Shown here: in pieces, positions 47,913 to 56,671 of the stretch | Layout: the number at the start of each line of letters is the position of its first letter | Position numbering within the stretch: the first letter of the stretch is position 1 | From: Mycobacterium sp. NS-7484 | GTDB lineage: Bacteria; Actinomycetota; Actinomycetes; Mycobacteriales; Mycobacteriaceae | DNA length: 64,000 nt | NCBI RefSeq assembly: GCF_001953975.1 | Contig: NZ_MBEJ01000018.1 | Span: 62,001-126,000, forward strand | Direction: 5' to 3' | Program-made: the position numbers and the translations under genes | Notes under the pieces: model-generated | What the model was told of the DNA's origin: nothing | Database searches by the model: none | What the model saw: only the letters and a program-made list of their open reading frames with translations

Positions 47913-48734
47913 TCAGCCAATGAACCTGAGATCGGAGATGGTGCCGCTGGCCACCAACATGATGTAGAAGTCGGTGAGAACCAAGGTGCCCAGCGTGATC
48001 CAGGCAAACTGCATATGGCGGGTGTTGAGTTTGCTCACCTGTGTCCAGATCCAATAGCGCACAGGGTGTTTGGAGAAGTGCTTGAGCCGGCCGCCGGTGA
48101 CGTGGCGGCACGAGTGGCAGGACACCGTGTAGATCCACAGCAGGATGACGTTGCCGACCAGAATGATGTTGCCGAGGCCGAATCCGAAACCGGACGGTGA
48201 GTGGAACGCGACGATCGCGTCGTAGGTGTTGAGCAGTGAGATCAGTACCGCGACGTAGAAGAAGTACCGGTGGACGTTCTGCAGGATCAGCGGAAGTCGG
48301 GTCTCCCCGGTGTATTTCGCGTGGGGTTCGGCGACTGCGCAGGCGGTCGGTGACTGCCACACCGACCGGTAGTACGCCTTGCGGTAGTAGTAACACGTCA
48401 GCCGGAAGGCCAACAGGAACGGCAGTGAGATGAACGCCATCGGGATGAACCAGGGCAGGTCGCCGACCCATTGCCCGAGATGGCTGGAGCCGGGCGCGCA
48501 CGCCGTGCTGATGCACGGTGAATAGAAGGGCGTCAGATAGTGATAGTCGGCCACCCAGTACGCGCTGCCCCAGAACGCCCGGACCGTCGCATAGATGACG
48601 AAGGCCGCGAGCCCCAGGTTGGTCAATAGTGGTGCCTGCCACCACCGGTCGGTCCGTAGGGTGCGTTGCGGGATCTGTGCTCGGGTGGGCGAGAAGACCC
48701 CGGTCGCGCGACGGTCAGCGGTGGGTGCGCTCAC
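47913..48734 (-). CDS. sdhC: Succinate dehydrogenase 1 membrane anchor subunit (Rv0249c type)
   Basis: A 273-residue membrane protein with about five hydrophobic segments. The Cys/His cluster SCHSCRHVTGG (near residue 205) and the pair in SPCISTACAPG are notable. The mycobacterial Sdh1 structure has been reported to hold a Rieske-type [2Fe-2S] cluster within the membrane instead of the usual haem; this motif is a good candidate for part of its ligands. It is the second gene of the sdh1 operon. The name sdhC is used loosely, because this anchor differs from the canonical SdhC/SdhD pair. Confidence 0.82.
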   Translation of the reverse strand: MSAPTADRRATGVFSPTRAQIPQRTLRTDRWWQAPLLTNLGLAAFVIYATVRAFWGSAYWVADYHYLTPFYSPCISTACAPGSSHLGQWVGDLPWFIPMAFISLPFLLAFRLTCYYYRKAYYRSVWQSPTACAVAEPHAKYTGETRLPLILQNVHRYFFYVAVLISLLNTYDAIVAFHSPSGFGFGLGNIILVGNVILLWIYTVSCHSCRHVTGGRLKHFSKHPVRYWIWTQVSKLNTRHMQFAWITLGTLVLTDFYIMLVASGTISDLRFIG

Positions 48735-48784
48735 GGTTCCCTTTCTTCAGTTCAGTTGTTGCGGGCGGCAAACGCCCCGTGAGC

Positions 48785-49081
48785 TCAGCGGTATCCGCCG
48801 AGACCCTCGTCGGCGACGTCCTGCCAGAACTCGCTTCCGTATTGGGTGTCGGGGATGCCGATCTTCTCGCGGGCCGGTTGTTGGCGGGTCACGCCGTGAC
48901 GCATCTCCAACTCTTCGGCGTCGATGTCCAACCGCTCGATGTCATTGAGGATCCGTTCGGCATCGTTGACCACGCGGCGCATGGCCGGGGAATCCCCGTA
49001 TTTCGATGCCAGCGCGGTGACGCAGCGACGCATATCGCCGATCAGATTGTGAAGTTCGGCGAACTCGGTGGTGGTGGACAA
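48785..49081 (-). CDS. Sdh1 operon small protein (Rv0250c-like)
   Basis: A 98-residue, mostly helical, acidic protein (MSTTTEFAELHNLIGDMRRCV... ending ...ADEGLGGYR). It is first in the sdh1 operon, with GAGGAGG before the ATG. The conserved pairing with sdhC-A-B suggests a small subunit or assembly factor for Sdh1. There is no cofactor motif. Confidence 0.82.
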   Translation of the reverse strand: MSTTTEFAELHNLIGDMRRCVTALASKYGDSPAMRRVVNDAERILNDIERLDIDAEELEMRHGVTRQQPAREKIGIPDTQYGSEFWQDVADEGLGGYR

Positions 49082-49138
49082 GTGACCTCCTCGGGCTGAA
49101 GGTGTCAGGGCTCACAGTACGACACCCAATGCTAGCCA

Positions 49139-49172
49139 CATCACGATCCGGACGTGATGCACATCACGTCCG
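49139..49172. promoter_or_regulatory. CRP-like site cluster upstream of the sdh1 operon
   Basis: CGTGATGCACATCACG (49153-49168) is a perfect dyad matching TGTGA-N6-TCACA except for the outermost bases; the arms extend to 10 bp (49149-49172). A third half-site CATCACG (49139-49145) forms a second dyad with the central CGTGATG. The group lies 58-90 bases upstream of the operon's first ATG. Confidence 0.6.
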
Positions 49173-49279
49173 AAAGGGCGTGCTGCTCGTCGTCCAAGTG
49201 ACGGTCGAACCGGGGCCGTACTGTTGGGCCCGACGGCTTCGCGGCCGGTCAGGACATGTTCGAGCACCTGGAGGAACCG

Positions 49280-50038
49280 ATGAGTGAGACCACGTTGCAA
49301 GACCGGGCCGCGGCGCTGCTGGCGCTGCATCAGCCGGGCAACCCCGTTGTGCTGCCCACAGTCTGGGACGCCTGGTCGGCCCGGCTGGCGCTCGGCGAGG
49401 GGTTCGCCGCGCTGACCGTGGGAAGTCACCCGCTGGCCGATTCGATCGGCAAGGCCGACGGCGAGGTGATGTCCTTCGACGATCTGCTGACCCGGGTGCG
49501 TCAGATCACCGACGCGGTCGACGTCCCGGTCTCGGTGGACATCGAATCCGGTTACGGGGAAGCCCCGGAGCGGCTGATCGAGGGTCTGCTCGAGGTGGGG
49601 GCCGTCGGGTTCAACCTCGAGGACACCGTGCACAAGGAGGGCAAGCGGTTGCGCAGCCCGGCCGAGCACGCCGAGTTGGTGGGCCGGCTCCGTGCGGCCG
49701 CCGACGCCGCCGGCGTGCACGTGGTGATCAATGCGCGCACCGACCTGTTCCTGCGCAAGGACGGCGACGAGAGCGATCGTGTCGACCGGGCGATCGCCCG
49801 CCTGACCGAGTCCGCGGCGGCGGGTGCCGATTCGCTGTTCCCGGCCGGCTTGGCCGACCCGGATGGATTGGGGCGCTTCGTGTCTGCGGTGCCGCTGCCG
49901 GTCAGCGTGACGGTTCCGCCCGATTCCGCCGACCTCGCCGCGCTGAGCGCCCTCGGCGTCGGCCGCATCACCTTCGGACCGTTCCTGCAGGCGGCGCTGA
50001 GCGCGCGGGCCACGGAGATACTGAGGCGCTGGCGCTGA
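49280..50038 (+). CDS. Isocitrate lyase/PEP-mutase family protein
   Basis: A 252-residue alpha/beta-barrel protein of the PEP mutase/isocitrate lyase superfamily: NPVVLPTVWDAWSARLA, VSVDIESGYGEAPE (metal-binding region), GFNLEDTVHKEGKRL and INARTDLFL. The KKCGH-type lyase loop is not evident, so the reaction (C-C or P-C bond chemistry on a 2-oxo acid) cannot be stated. The ATG at 49280 follows CTGGAGG; an upstream start at 49256 is less likely. It is divergent from the sdh1 operon. Confidence 0.8.
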   Translation: MSETTLQDRAAALLALHQPGNPVVLPTVWDAWSARLALGEGFAALTVGSHPLADSIGKADGEVMSFDDLLTRVRQITDAVDVPVSVDIESGYGEAPERLIEGLLEVGAVGFNLEDTVHKEGKRLRSPAEHAELVGRLRAAADAAGVHVVINARTDLFLRKDGDESDRVDRAIARLTESAAAGADSLFPAGLADPDGLGRFVSAVPLPVSVTVPPDSADLAALSALGVGRITFGPFLQAALSARATEILRRWR

Positions 50039-50134
50039 CATCCGCCGCTTTCGCCGGAGAATTTCGCCGAACTGCTGCTCCTGGGCGCGCGTCGTGTGCC
50101 AATAATGGCCCACTGGTTACGTCGAGCAGGCGGG

Positions 50135-50632
50135 ATGCAGGCGATGAGGTGGCGCGCAAGACACACGATGGCCATGGTTGGGATCGGTGTGGTGGTGCTG
50201 AGTGGGATCGGAGCGTCGCCGGCGTCGGCGACGACGATGGTGCCGCTGTCGAACCACATCCGCAACTGTGATTTCGCCGAGGGCTTGTTTCTCGACGGGA
50301 TGGGGTCGGGCAGCGGCAACGGATTCGCCCACATCGGCTCAGATGGCTCGCAGGTGAGTGCGCAGGTGACCATTCAGTCGGCTCGGCCGGGCACCGACTA
50401 CCGGGTCCGGCTGATCCAGATGCCCCGTTCGGCGGTGGCCACCTGCAGTGTCGGGGATCGCGGGGTGTCCGGCGGTCTGTTGCGCACCGACGCCAGCGGC
50501 ACCGCGACCACCACGGTCTCCGGGCCGGCGATGGACGGTGCAACCGAGGCGTGGGTGGTGGTCGAAGGACCGCCGGCGCCAGGGCGCATCCGCAGCGACG
50601 TCTACAGCTCGGACTTCCTGGTAAAGATCTGA
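50135..50632 (+). CDS. Secreted hypothetical protein
   Basis: A 165-residue exported protein with a signal peptide (hydrophobic core MAMVGIGVVVLSGIG and cleavage site ASPASA-TT). The mature part has two cysteines (NCDF and ATCSVGD) and a beta-rich, immunoglobulin-like feel with SAQVTIQSARPGTDYRVRLIQ. The start is uncertain between 50096, 50135 and 50144. No family recognised. It converges on hsp20 across a hairpin terminator. Confidence 0.68.
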   Translation: MQAMRWRARHTMAMVGIGVVVLSGIGASPASATTMVPLSNHIRNCDFAEGLFLDGMGSGSGNGFAHIGSDGSQVSAQVTIQSARPGTDYRVRLIQMPRSAVATCSVGDRGVSGGLLRTDASGTATTTVSGPAMDGATEAWVVVEGPPAPGRIRSDVYSSDFLVKI

Positions 50633-50640
50633 TTCACCGG

Positions 50641-50675
50641 AAAGCCCGTGAAATCCAAGGGATTCCACGGGCTTT
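50641..50675. terminator. Bidirectional terminator hairpin between the secreted protein gene and hsp20
   Basis: Arms 50641-50656 (AAAGCCCGTGAAATCC) and 50660-50675 pair at 15 of 16 positions around a 3-nt loop, with A and T runs at the ends. It is 8 bases after one stop and 11 before the other, so it can serve both strands. Confidence 0.75.
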
Positions 50676-50686
50676 CGATGTCGGTG

Positions 50687-51166
50687 CTACTTGCTTTCGA
50701 TGGCGATTCGCTGGGGCTCGGCGCCGGCGTATACGCCGGCGACCCGCACCGTCAGCACTCCGGCGTCGTAAGAGGCCGTGACGGCATCGCCGGTGACGTG
50801 GCTCGGCAACTTGAACGTCCGGCGGAACGAGCCGTAGCGGACCTCGCTGACAGTGCGCTCCCCGGCGTTCTCCGCGCGCTCGTCGCGGCGTTCGCCGTGG
50901 ATCACCAGCCGCCCGCGATCCACCTCCACGTTGACGTCGTTGGCCACGGCGTCGGTGCTGAGCCCGGGCAGCTCAAGACGCACGACAGCGTCGTCGCCGT
51001 CCTTGCTGACCTCGGCGGCCGGACTGAAGTCCTTGACCCAGTCGGCGCGGATGCGCGGGGCCAGGGTGTCGGTGATGACGGTGGGTCCGAAGAAGTCACG
51101 AATCCAGCCGTCGCTCTGCCAACCGGGTCGTGCCCAGACGGCGGGAGTCCTCGTCGCAGTGCTCAT
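50687..51166 (-). CDS. acr2: Hsp20/alpha-crystallin small heat-shock protein (Acr2-like)
   Basis: A 159-residue chaperone with an alpha-crystallin domain (about 50-145): ADWVKDFSPAAEVSKDGDDAVVRLELPG, VNVEVDRGRLVIHGERRDE, YGSFRRTFKLP and the conserved AGVLTVRV. Its length and its position next to the sdh1 operon and nirB match Rv0251c (Acr2/HrpA). It holds unfolded proteins under heat or oxidative stress. ATG at 51166 with GGAGA upstream; the longer open frame upstream is antisense to the exporter gene. Confidence 0.9.
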   Translation of the reverse strand: MSTATRTPAVWARPGWQSDGWIRDFFGPTVITDTLAPRIRADWVKDFSPAAEVSKDGDDAVVRLELPGLSTDAVANDVNVEVDRGRLVIHGERRDERAENAGERTVSEVRYGSFRRTFKLPSHVTGDAVTASYDAGVLTVRVAGVYAGAEPQRIAIESK

Positions 51167-51273
51167 GTGAGACCGTCTCCTTGTAATCGTGGACCGGCAC
51201 CGCGCCGGTCTGCTACTCACATAACTTGAGTCGGCCACGCTCATGTTCCCGCGCGCTGTTCGCTGTTGGCGAA

Positions 51274-52149
51274 TCATCGCAGCCGGATGCGGACGGCCAG
51301 GGCGGCGCATCCGATCACCACGGCGCCGCCGAGGACGGTCGACCACGTCAACCGCTCGTGCAGCAACAGCGCGGCCCAGGCGATGGTGAGTACCGGTTGG
51401 ATCAACTGCACCTGGCTCACCTGGGTCATCGGCCCGATCGCCAGCCCGCGGTACCACGCGAAAAACCCCAGATACATGCTCACCGCGGCCAGGTAGCCGA
51501 ACGACGCCCACTGCACCGGCGTCGCATGCGGCGGTTGTTGGACCACGGACAGCGCCGTCAATGCCACCATCACCGGCGCCGCGACCACCAGGGCCCACGA
51601 CACCGTCTGCCACGCGCCGAGTTCCCGCGCCAGCAGCCCGCCCTCGGCGTAACCGATGGCCGCCGCCAACACCGCGCCGAACAGCAGCAGGTCTGGCCAG
51701 CTCAGATGGCCGAAACCCGAGCCGTGCACCATCGCGAACGCGATGGCGGCCAGTGCCCCGGCCGCGGCCATCAGCCAGAAGGCGACCGGTGGGCGTTCGT
51801 GGCCGCGCAACACCGCGCACCCCGCGGTGGCGGCCGGTAGCAGGGCGACCACGATGGCGCCGTGGCTGGCCGGAACCACGGTGAGTGCGTACGAGGTCAA
51901 CAGCGGAAACCCGGCCACCACGCCGGCGGCCACCACAACCAGCCGCAGCCATTGCCGCCCCATCGGCAACGACTGGCGGGTGAGCGCCAGGGCGGCGGCC
52001 GCGATCGCCGCGGCAACGACCGCGCGGCCGGCGCCGATGAACAGTGGTGACAGCCCGCCGGTGGCGACCTTGGTGAACACGATGGTGAACGAAAAAGCCG
52101 TCACTCCCAGCAATCCCCACCACAAACCCGAGTGGGATAGCGCTGTCAC
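51274..52149 (-). CDS. EamA/DMT-family transporter
   Basis: A 291-residue membrane protein with ten predicted hydrophobic segments in two EamA repeats, ending AVRIRLR. Typical motifs are FSFTIVFTKVATGGLSPLFIGAGRA and LIQPVLTIAWAALLLHERLTW. It probably exports a metabolite or amino acid. The start is taken as GTG at 52149, which leaves the palindrome at 52159-52170 upstream; an ATG at 52182 would overlap the start codon of the divergent regulator. The MocR neighbour is its likely regulator. Confidence 0.8.
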   Translation of the reverse strand: MTALSHSGLWWGLLGVTAFSFTIVFTKVATGGLSPLFIGAGRAVVAAAIAAAALALTRQSLPMGRQWLRLVVVAAGVVAGFPLLTSYALTVVPASHGAIVVALLPAATAGCAVLRGHERPPVAFWLMAAAGALAAIAFAMVHGSGFGHLSWPDLLLFGAVLAAAIGYAEGGLLARELGAWQTVSWALVVAAPVMVALTALSVVQQPPHATPVQWASFGYLAAVSMYLGFFAWYRGLAIGPMTQVSQVQLIQPVLTIAWAALLLHERLTWSTVLGGAVVIGCAALAVRIRLR

Positions 52150-52158
52150 CTGATTCCG

Positions 52159-52170
52159 AGTAGCGCTACT
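52159..52170. promoter_or_regulatory. 12-bp palindrome between EamA and MocR genes
   Basis: AGTAGCGCTACT is perfectly self-complementary and overlaps a -10 (TACTCT, 52167-52172) for a near-leaderless mocR transcript. It is a candidate autoregulatory operator. Confidence 0.5.
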
Positions 52171-52180
52171 CTGTCTCAAC

Positions 52181-53593
52181 ATGGATAACGATAGCACCGA
52201 GCGGATCGTTTCCGGTCTGCGTCGGTGGATCGCCAACGCTCCGGCAGGCGCCCGGCTGCCGACCAACCGGGCCCTGGTGGCCGAATACGGTGCCAGCCCG
52301 GTCACCGTCGCCAAGGCCATGCGGACCCTGCGTGGCCTCGGACTCGTCGAAAGCCGTCCCGGCGTGGGCACTTTCGTGCGCTCGGTGCGGACCGCCCGGC
52401 TGCCCGACTATGGCTGGCAGACCGCGGCGTTGAGGTCGCCGCAGGCGCGGATTCCGGCATTGTCCACTCCGCTGCGCAGTGTGGCGCCCGACGTGATCGC
52501 CCTGCACTCGGGCTATCCGGCCGCCGATCTGCTCCCACGACGTCTGGTGCGCACAGCGTTGGCGCGGGTCGCCCGCACCGACGCGGCGTTGAGTCCGGCG
52601 CCGTCGCCGGGGCGGCCCGACCTGCAGGCGTGGTTCGCCCAGGAGCTGGCCGAGACGTTCGGTGCCGACGCGAGTGTGCCGACCGCTCGCGAGGTGATCG
52701 TGCTACCGGGCAGTCAGAGCGGGCTGAGTTCGATCTTCCGGGCCCTGGTGGGGTTCGGACAGCCGATGTTGATCGAGTCGCCCAGCTATTGGGGAGCCAT
52801 CTTGGCCGCGGCCCAGTGCGGGGTGCGGCTCGTGCCGGTGCCCAGTGGACCGAATGGCCCTGAACCCGAGGAGCTTTCGCGCGCCTTCGCCGAGACCGGG
52901 GCGCGGGTGTTCTATGCGCAACCCAATTTCGCCAATCCGACCGGCGCCCAATGGGATCCCGATCTCGCCGAGCAGGTTCTCGAGGTGGTGCGCAGCCACG
53001 GCGCCTTCCTGATCGAAGACGACTGGGCCCGTGATTTCGCCATAGAGGGCACCGCACGGCCAGTGGCGGCCTCCGACGAGGCCGGCCACGTCATCTATCT
53101 GAGGTCGCTGACCAAGAGTGTGTCGCCGTCGATTCGGGTGGGCGCACTGGTGGCCAGAGGTCCGGCGCGCGACCGCCTTCTGGCCGACCGGGGCGCGGAG
53201 TCGATGTACGTCAGTGCGGTGTTGCAGGCCGCCGCGCTCGAGGTGGTTTCCCAGCCGGCCTGGCGCACCCACCTGAAGGACTTGCGGCACCAACTGCGAG
53301 CGCGCCGAGATCTGCTCGTCGCCGCCCTGGCCGAACATGCGCCGTCCGCCCAGGTGGAGCGGGTGCCCCGCGGCGGGCTGCATCTGTGGCTGCGGCTGCC
53401 CGATGCGGTCAACCTGCAACACTTGGCGCGGGCCTGCGAGGCCGAGTCGGTGCTGGTGGCTCCGGGTGACGAATGGTTTCCCGCCGAGCCGTCGGGACCG
53501 TACCTGCGGCTGAACTACAGCGGTCCCGATCCGCAGCGTTTCGGCGAGGGCGCCCGGGTGCTCGGCCGGGCCCTGGACGCGCAACTGGGCTAG
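52181..53593 (+). CDS. MocR-type GntR/aminotransferase-like regulator
   Basis: A 470-residue fusion. The N-terminal GntR winged helix (residues ~5-75) contains RLPTNRALVAEYGASPVTVAKAMRTL and RPGVGTFV. The C-terminal fold-type I aminotransferase-like domain has YAQPNFANPTGAQWDP, EDDWARDF and the PLP-binding lysine in SLTKSVSPSIRVG. MocR regulators sense PLP or amino acids. It is divergent from an EamA exporter, a common pairing, and probably controls it. Confidence 0.88.
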   Translation: MDNDSTERIVSGLRRWIANAPAGARLPTNRALVAEYGASPVTVAKAMRTLRGLGLVESRPGVGTFVRSVRTARLPDYGWQTAALRSPQARIPALSTPLRSVAPDVIALHSGYPAADLLPRRLVRTALARVARTDAALSPAPSPGRPDLQAWFAQELAETFGADASVPTAREVIVLPGSQSGLSSIFRALVGFGQPMLIESPSYWGAILAAAQCGVRLVPVPSGPNGPEPEELSRAFAETGARVFYAQPNFANPTGAQWDPDLAEQVLEVVRSHGAFLIEDDWARDFAIEGTARPVAASDEAGHVIYLRSLTKSVSPSIRVGALVARGPARDRLLADRGAESMYVSAVLQAAALEVVSQPAWRTHLKDLRHQLRARRDLLVAALAEHAPSAQVERVPRGGLHLWLRLPDAVNLQHLARACEAESVLVAPGDEWFPAEPSGPYLRLNYSGPDPQRFGEGARVLGRALDAQLG

Positions 53594-53608
53594 AAAGGGC
53601 CATCGCAA

Positions 53609-53653
53609 GCTCACATGGGCTCAGCTCACATGTGCGTCGCCGGCATCGTGAGC
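53609..53653. promoter_or_regulatory. Repeated GCTCAC/GTGAGC elements upstream of nirB
   Basis: GCTCACATG occurs at 53609-53617 and 53624-53632 (15-base period), and GTGAGC in opposite orientation at 53648-53653. The same hexamer occurs upstream of narK3. A TAACCT -10 (53706-53711) lies six bases before the nirB ATG. Candidate sites for NnaR or GlnR, the known activators of nirBD. Confidence 0.45.
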
Positions 53654-53717
53654 ACACCGTGACGGGCGCTTCACACGGCGCGACATTTCGGCAACGTCAG
53701 GTTCCTAACCTCGCCGT

Positions 53718-56303
53718 ATGTCCTCAACACAGAACGTCGTGGTCGTCGGACACGGCATGGTGGGCCACCGCTTCGTCGAGGCGCTGCGGTCGCGTGACGC
53801 CGCAGGCACCTGGCGGGTCACCGTCCTGTCCGAGGAAGCCGACGCCGCCTATGACCGGGTCGGGCTGACCGGCTACACCGAGCACTGGGATCGGGCCCAA
53901 CTGGCCCTGCCCGGCAACGACTACGCCGGTGACGACCGGGTGGACCTGCGTCTGGGATGCGCGGTCGCCGAGATCGACCGCGAGGCCAAGACCGTACGCA
54001 CCGTCACCGGGGAGACCTTCGACTACGACGCGTTGGTCCTGGCCACCGGCTCGTACGCGTTCGTGCCGCCGGTGCCGGGCCACGACCTGCCGCACTGCCA
54101 CGTCTACCGCACGCTCGACGACCTCGACGCGATCCGGGCCGGCGCCTTGGCCGCGCGCGATTCGAAGACGCCGGTCGGCGTAGTGATCGGTGGCGGCCTG
54201 CTGGGTTTGGAGGCCGCCAACGCGTTGCGCGCCTTCGGGTTGACCACCCATGTCCTGGAGATGTCACCGCATCTGATGGCGGCCCAGCTCGACCCGGCCG
54301 GCGGCGCCCTGCTGAACCGGATGATCCGCGGCCTGGGCATCGAGGTGCACACCGGGGTCGGCACCGAGAGCATCCACCCCACGCAGAAGAACAAGCCGCT
54401 GCGCAAATCCCAGACCGATGACTCGGTGCGGCTCTCGCTCAACGACGGCAGCACGCTGGATGCCGGCCTGGTGGTCTTCGCGGCCGGCGTGCGTCCCCGC
54501 GACGAACTGGCCCGTCAGGCGGGTCTCGACATCGCCCAACGTGGCGGTGTGATGACGGATTTGTCCTGTGTGACAAGTGATCCCGACATCTACGCCATCG
54601 GTGAGGTCGCGGCGATCGAGGGTCGGTGCTACGGCCTGGTGGCTCCCGGCTACACCACCGCCGAGGTGGTGGCCGATCGGCTGCTCGGCGGTGAAGCCGA
54701 GTTTCCCGGTGCGGACATGTCGACCAAGCTCAAACTGCTCGGGGTCGACGTCGCCAGTTTCGGTGACGCCCAAGGGCGTACGCCCAACTGCCTCGACGTC
54801 GTGGTCAACGATCCGGTCAAGCAGACCTACGCCAAGCTCGTCCTCTCCGATGACGCCAAGACGCTGCTCGGCGGCATCCTCGTCGGCGATGCGTCGGCCT
54901 ACGGCGTGCTGCGGTCGATGGTGGCCAGCGAACTGCCCGGTGATCCGCTGTCGTTGATCGCACCCGCCCAGGACGGCAAGGCCTCGGGCCTGGGGGTCGG
55001 GGCACTGCCCGATATCGCGCAGATCTGTTCGTGCAACAACGTCACCAAAGGTGATCTGAAGGAGGCCATCTGCGGGGGATGCACCGATGTACCGAGCCTG
55101 AAGAAGTGCACCCTGGCCGGTACGTCCTGCGGATCCTGTGTCCCGCTGATCAAGCAGCTGCTCGAGGCCGAGGGGGTCGAGCAGTCCAAGGCGTTGTGTG
55201 AGCACTTCAGCCAGTCGCGGGCCGAGCTGTTCGAGATCATCAGCGCCACCGAGATCCGTACCTTCTCCGGTCTGATCGAGAAGTTCGGCACCGGAAAGGG
55301 TTGCGACATCTGCAAACCCACCGTGGCATCGATCCTGGCCTCCACCAGTTCCGAGCACGTCCTCGACGGGGAACAGGCCTCGCTGCAGGATTCCAACGAC
55401 CACTTTCTGGCCAACATCCAGAAGAACGGCAGCTACTCGGTGGTGCCGCGGTCACCCGGTGGTGAGATCACCCCCGAGCAGTTGATCCTGATCGGCGAGA
55501 TCGCCAGGGATTTCGATCTTTACACCAAGATCACCGGCGGTCAGCGGATCGACATGTTCGGCGCCAGGGTGGAACAACTGCCGCAGATCTGGGCCCGCCT
55601 GGTCGAGGGCGGCATGGAGTCCGGTCACGCCTACGGCAAATCGCTGCGCACCGTCAAGAGTTGTGTCGGCAGCACGTGGTGCCGCTACGGCCAACAGGAT
55701 TCGGTGAACATGGCCGTCGAGATTGAAAAGCGCTACCGGGGCCTGCGCGCACCGCACAAGATCAAGATGGCCGTCTCGGGATGTGCGCGCGAATGCGCAG
55801 AGGCACAGAGCAAGGACGTCGGCATCATCGCCACCGAACAGGGCTGGAACCTCTATGTCTGTGGCAACGGCGGGATGTCACCGCGGCACGCCCAGTTGCT
55901 CGCCGGGGACCTCGACGACGAGACCTTGATCCGCTACATCGACCGATTCCTCATGTTCTACATCCGCACCGCGGATCGGTTGCAGCGCACGGCCCCCTGG
56001 CTGGAAGCTCTCGATGGCGGGCTCGACCACCTGCGCGACGTGGTGTGCCACGACTCGCTGGGCCTGGCCGCCGAATTCGAGGCGGCCATGGAGCGTCACG
56101 TCTCGGGCTACGCCTGTGAGTGGAAGGGCGTGCTGGACGACCGGGAGAAGCTCTCGCGCTTCGTGTCCTTCGTCAACGCACCCGACGTCGACGATCCCAC
56201 CATCACCTTCACCGAGCGGGCCGGGCGGAAGGTGCCGGCCAGCCCCGCGCACGCGGGGAGCACCAGCTTGGGTATGCCGTCGATTGTTCAGGAGGCGAAA
56301 TGA
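53718..56303 (+). CDS. nirB: Assimilatory nitrite reductase large subunit NirB
   Basis: An 861-residue NADH-dependent siroheme enzyme reducing nitrite to ammonium. Order: FAD/NAD(P)H reductase (VVVVGHGMVGHRFVEAL, VIGGGLLGLEAANALRAFG, DIYAIGEVA), a BFD-type [2Fe-2S] domain (ICSCNN...CGGC...TSCGSC), a second such segment (KGCDICKP), then the nitrite/sulfite reductase half domain and siroheme/[4Fe-4S] domain (SCVGSTWCRYG and SGCARECAEAQSKD). ATG at 53718 is probably leaderless. It overlaps nirD by four bases. Siroheme chelatase, nnaR and narK3 lie just downstream on the other strand. Confidence 0.95.
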   Translation: MSSTQNVVVVGHGMVGHRFVEALRSRDAAGTWRVTVLSEEADAAYDRVGLTGYTEHWDRAQLALPGNDYAGDDRVDLRLGCAVAEIDREAKTVRTVTGETFDYDALVLATGSYAFVPPVPGHDLPHCHVYRTLDDLDAIRAGALAARDSKTPVGVVIGGGLLGLEAANALRAFGLTTHVLEMSPHLMAAQLDPAGGALLNRMIRGLGIEVHTGVGTESIHPTQKNKPLRKSQTDDSVRLSLNDGSTLDAGLVVFAAGVRPRDELARQAGLDIAQRGGVMTDLSCVTSDPDIYAIGEVAAIEGRCYGLVAPGYTTAEVVADRLLGGEAEFPGADMSTKLKLLGVDVASFGDAQGRTPNCLDVVVNDPVKQTYAKLVLSDDAKTLLGGILVGDASAYGVLRSMVASELPGDPLSLIAPAQDGKASGLGVGALPDIAQICSCNNVTKGDLKEAICGGCTDVPSLKKCTLAGTSCGSCVPLIKQLLEAEGVEQSKALCEHFSQSRAELFEIISATEIRTFSGLIEKFGTGKGCDICKPTVASILASTSSEHVLDGEQASLQDSNDHFLANIQKNGSYSVVPRSPGGEITPEQLILIGEIARDFDLYTKITGGQRIDMFGARVEQLPQIWARLVEGGMESGHAYGKSLRTVKSCVGSTWCRYGQQDSVNMAVEIEKRYRGLRAPHKIKMAVSGCARECAEAQSKDVGIIATEQGWNLYVCGNGGMSPRHAQLLAGDLDDETLIRYIDRFLMFYIRTADRLQRTAPWLEALDGGLDHLRDVVCHDSLGLAAEFEAAMERHVSGYACEWKGVLDDREKLSRFVSFVNAPDVDDPTITFTERAGRKVPASPAHAGSTSLGMPSIVQEAK

Positions 56304-56671
56304 CATTGCTCGACGACCGCCAAGACGGGTACGCGCCGATGCTGTGGGCGTGGACCACGGCCTGCCGATATGACGTCCTGATTCCCTGCCGCGGCGTGGC
56401 GGTCCTGTTGCCCGACGGCTCGCAGGTGGCGTTGTTCCGCCTCGACGACGGATCGTTGCACGCAGTGGGCAACATCGACCCGTTCAGCGGTGCCGCGGTG
56501 CTGTCGCGCGGCATCGTGGGCGATCGTGGCGGACGGGCCACCGTGCAGTCACCGATCAAGAAGCAGGCGTTCGCACTCGACGACGGCAGCTGCCTCGACG
56601 ACGACACGGTGTCGATCCCGGTGTACCGCACCCGGGTCACTCCGGGCGGGTTTGTTCAGATCGCGGCCTGA
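56300..56671 (+). CDS. nirD: Nitrite reductase small subunit NirD
   Basis: A 123-residue Rieske-fold subunit that lacks the cluster ligands, as is usual for NirD: VLIPCRGVAVLLPDGSQVALFRLDDGSLHAVGNIDPFSGAAVLSRGIVGDRGG (given by its ends VLIPCRG and GDRGG) and SPIKKQAFALDDGSCLDD. The ATG overlaps the nirB stop, with GGAGGCGAA as ribosome binding site. It partners NirB. Confidence 0.92.
   Translation: MTLLDDRQDGYAPMLWAWTTACRYDVLIPCRGVAVLLPDGSQVALFRLDDGSLHAVGNIDPFSGAAVLSRGIVGDRGGRATVQSPIKKQAFALDDGSCLDDDTVSIPVYRTRVTPGGFVQIAA

Noticed and set aside
45941..48007. Longer sdhA start at 48007
   Set aside because: The added residues do not match flavoprotein N-termini and overlap the anchor gene; ATG 47848 fits the family.
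50687..52123. 478-codon reading of the hsp20 frame
   Set aside because: Residues before the ATG at 51166 are antisense or out-of-frame sequence of the EamA region; the remaining 159 residues match Acr2 length.
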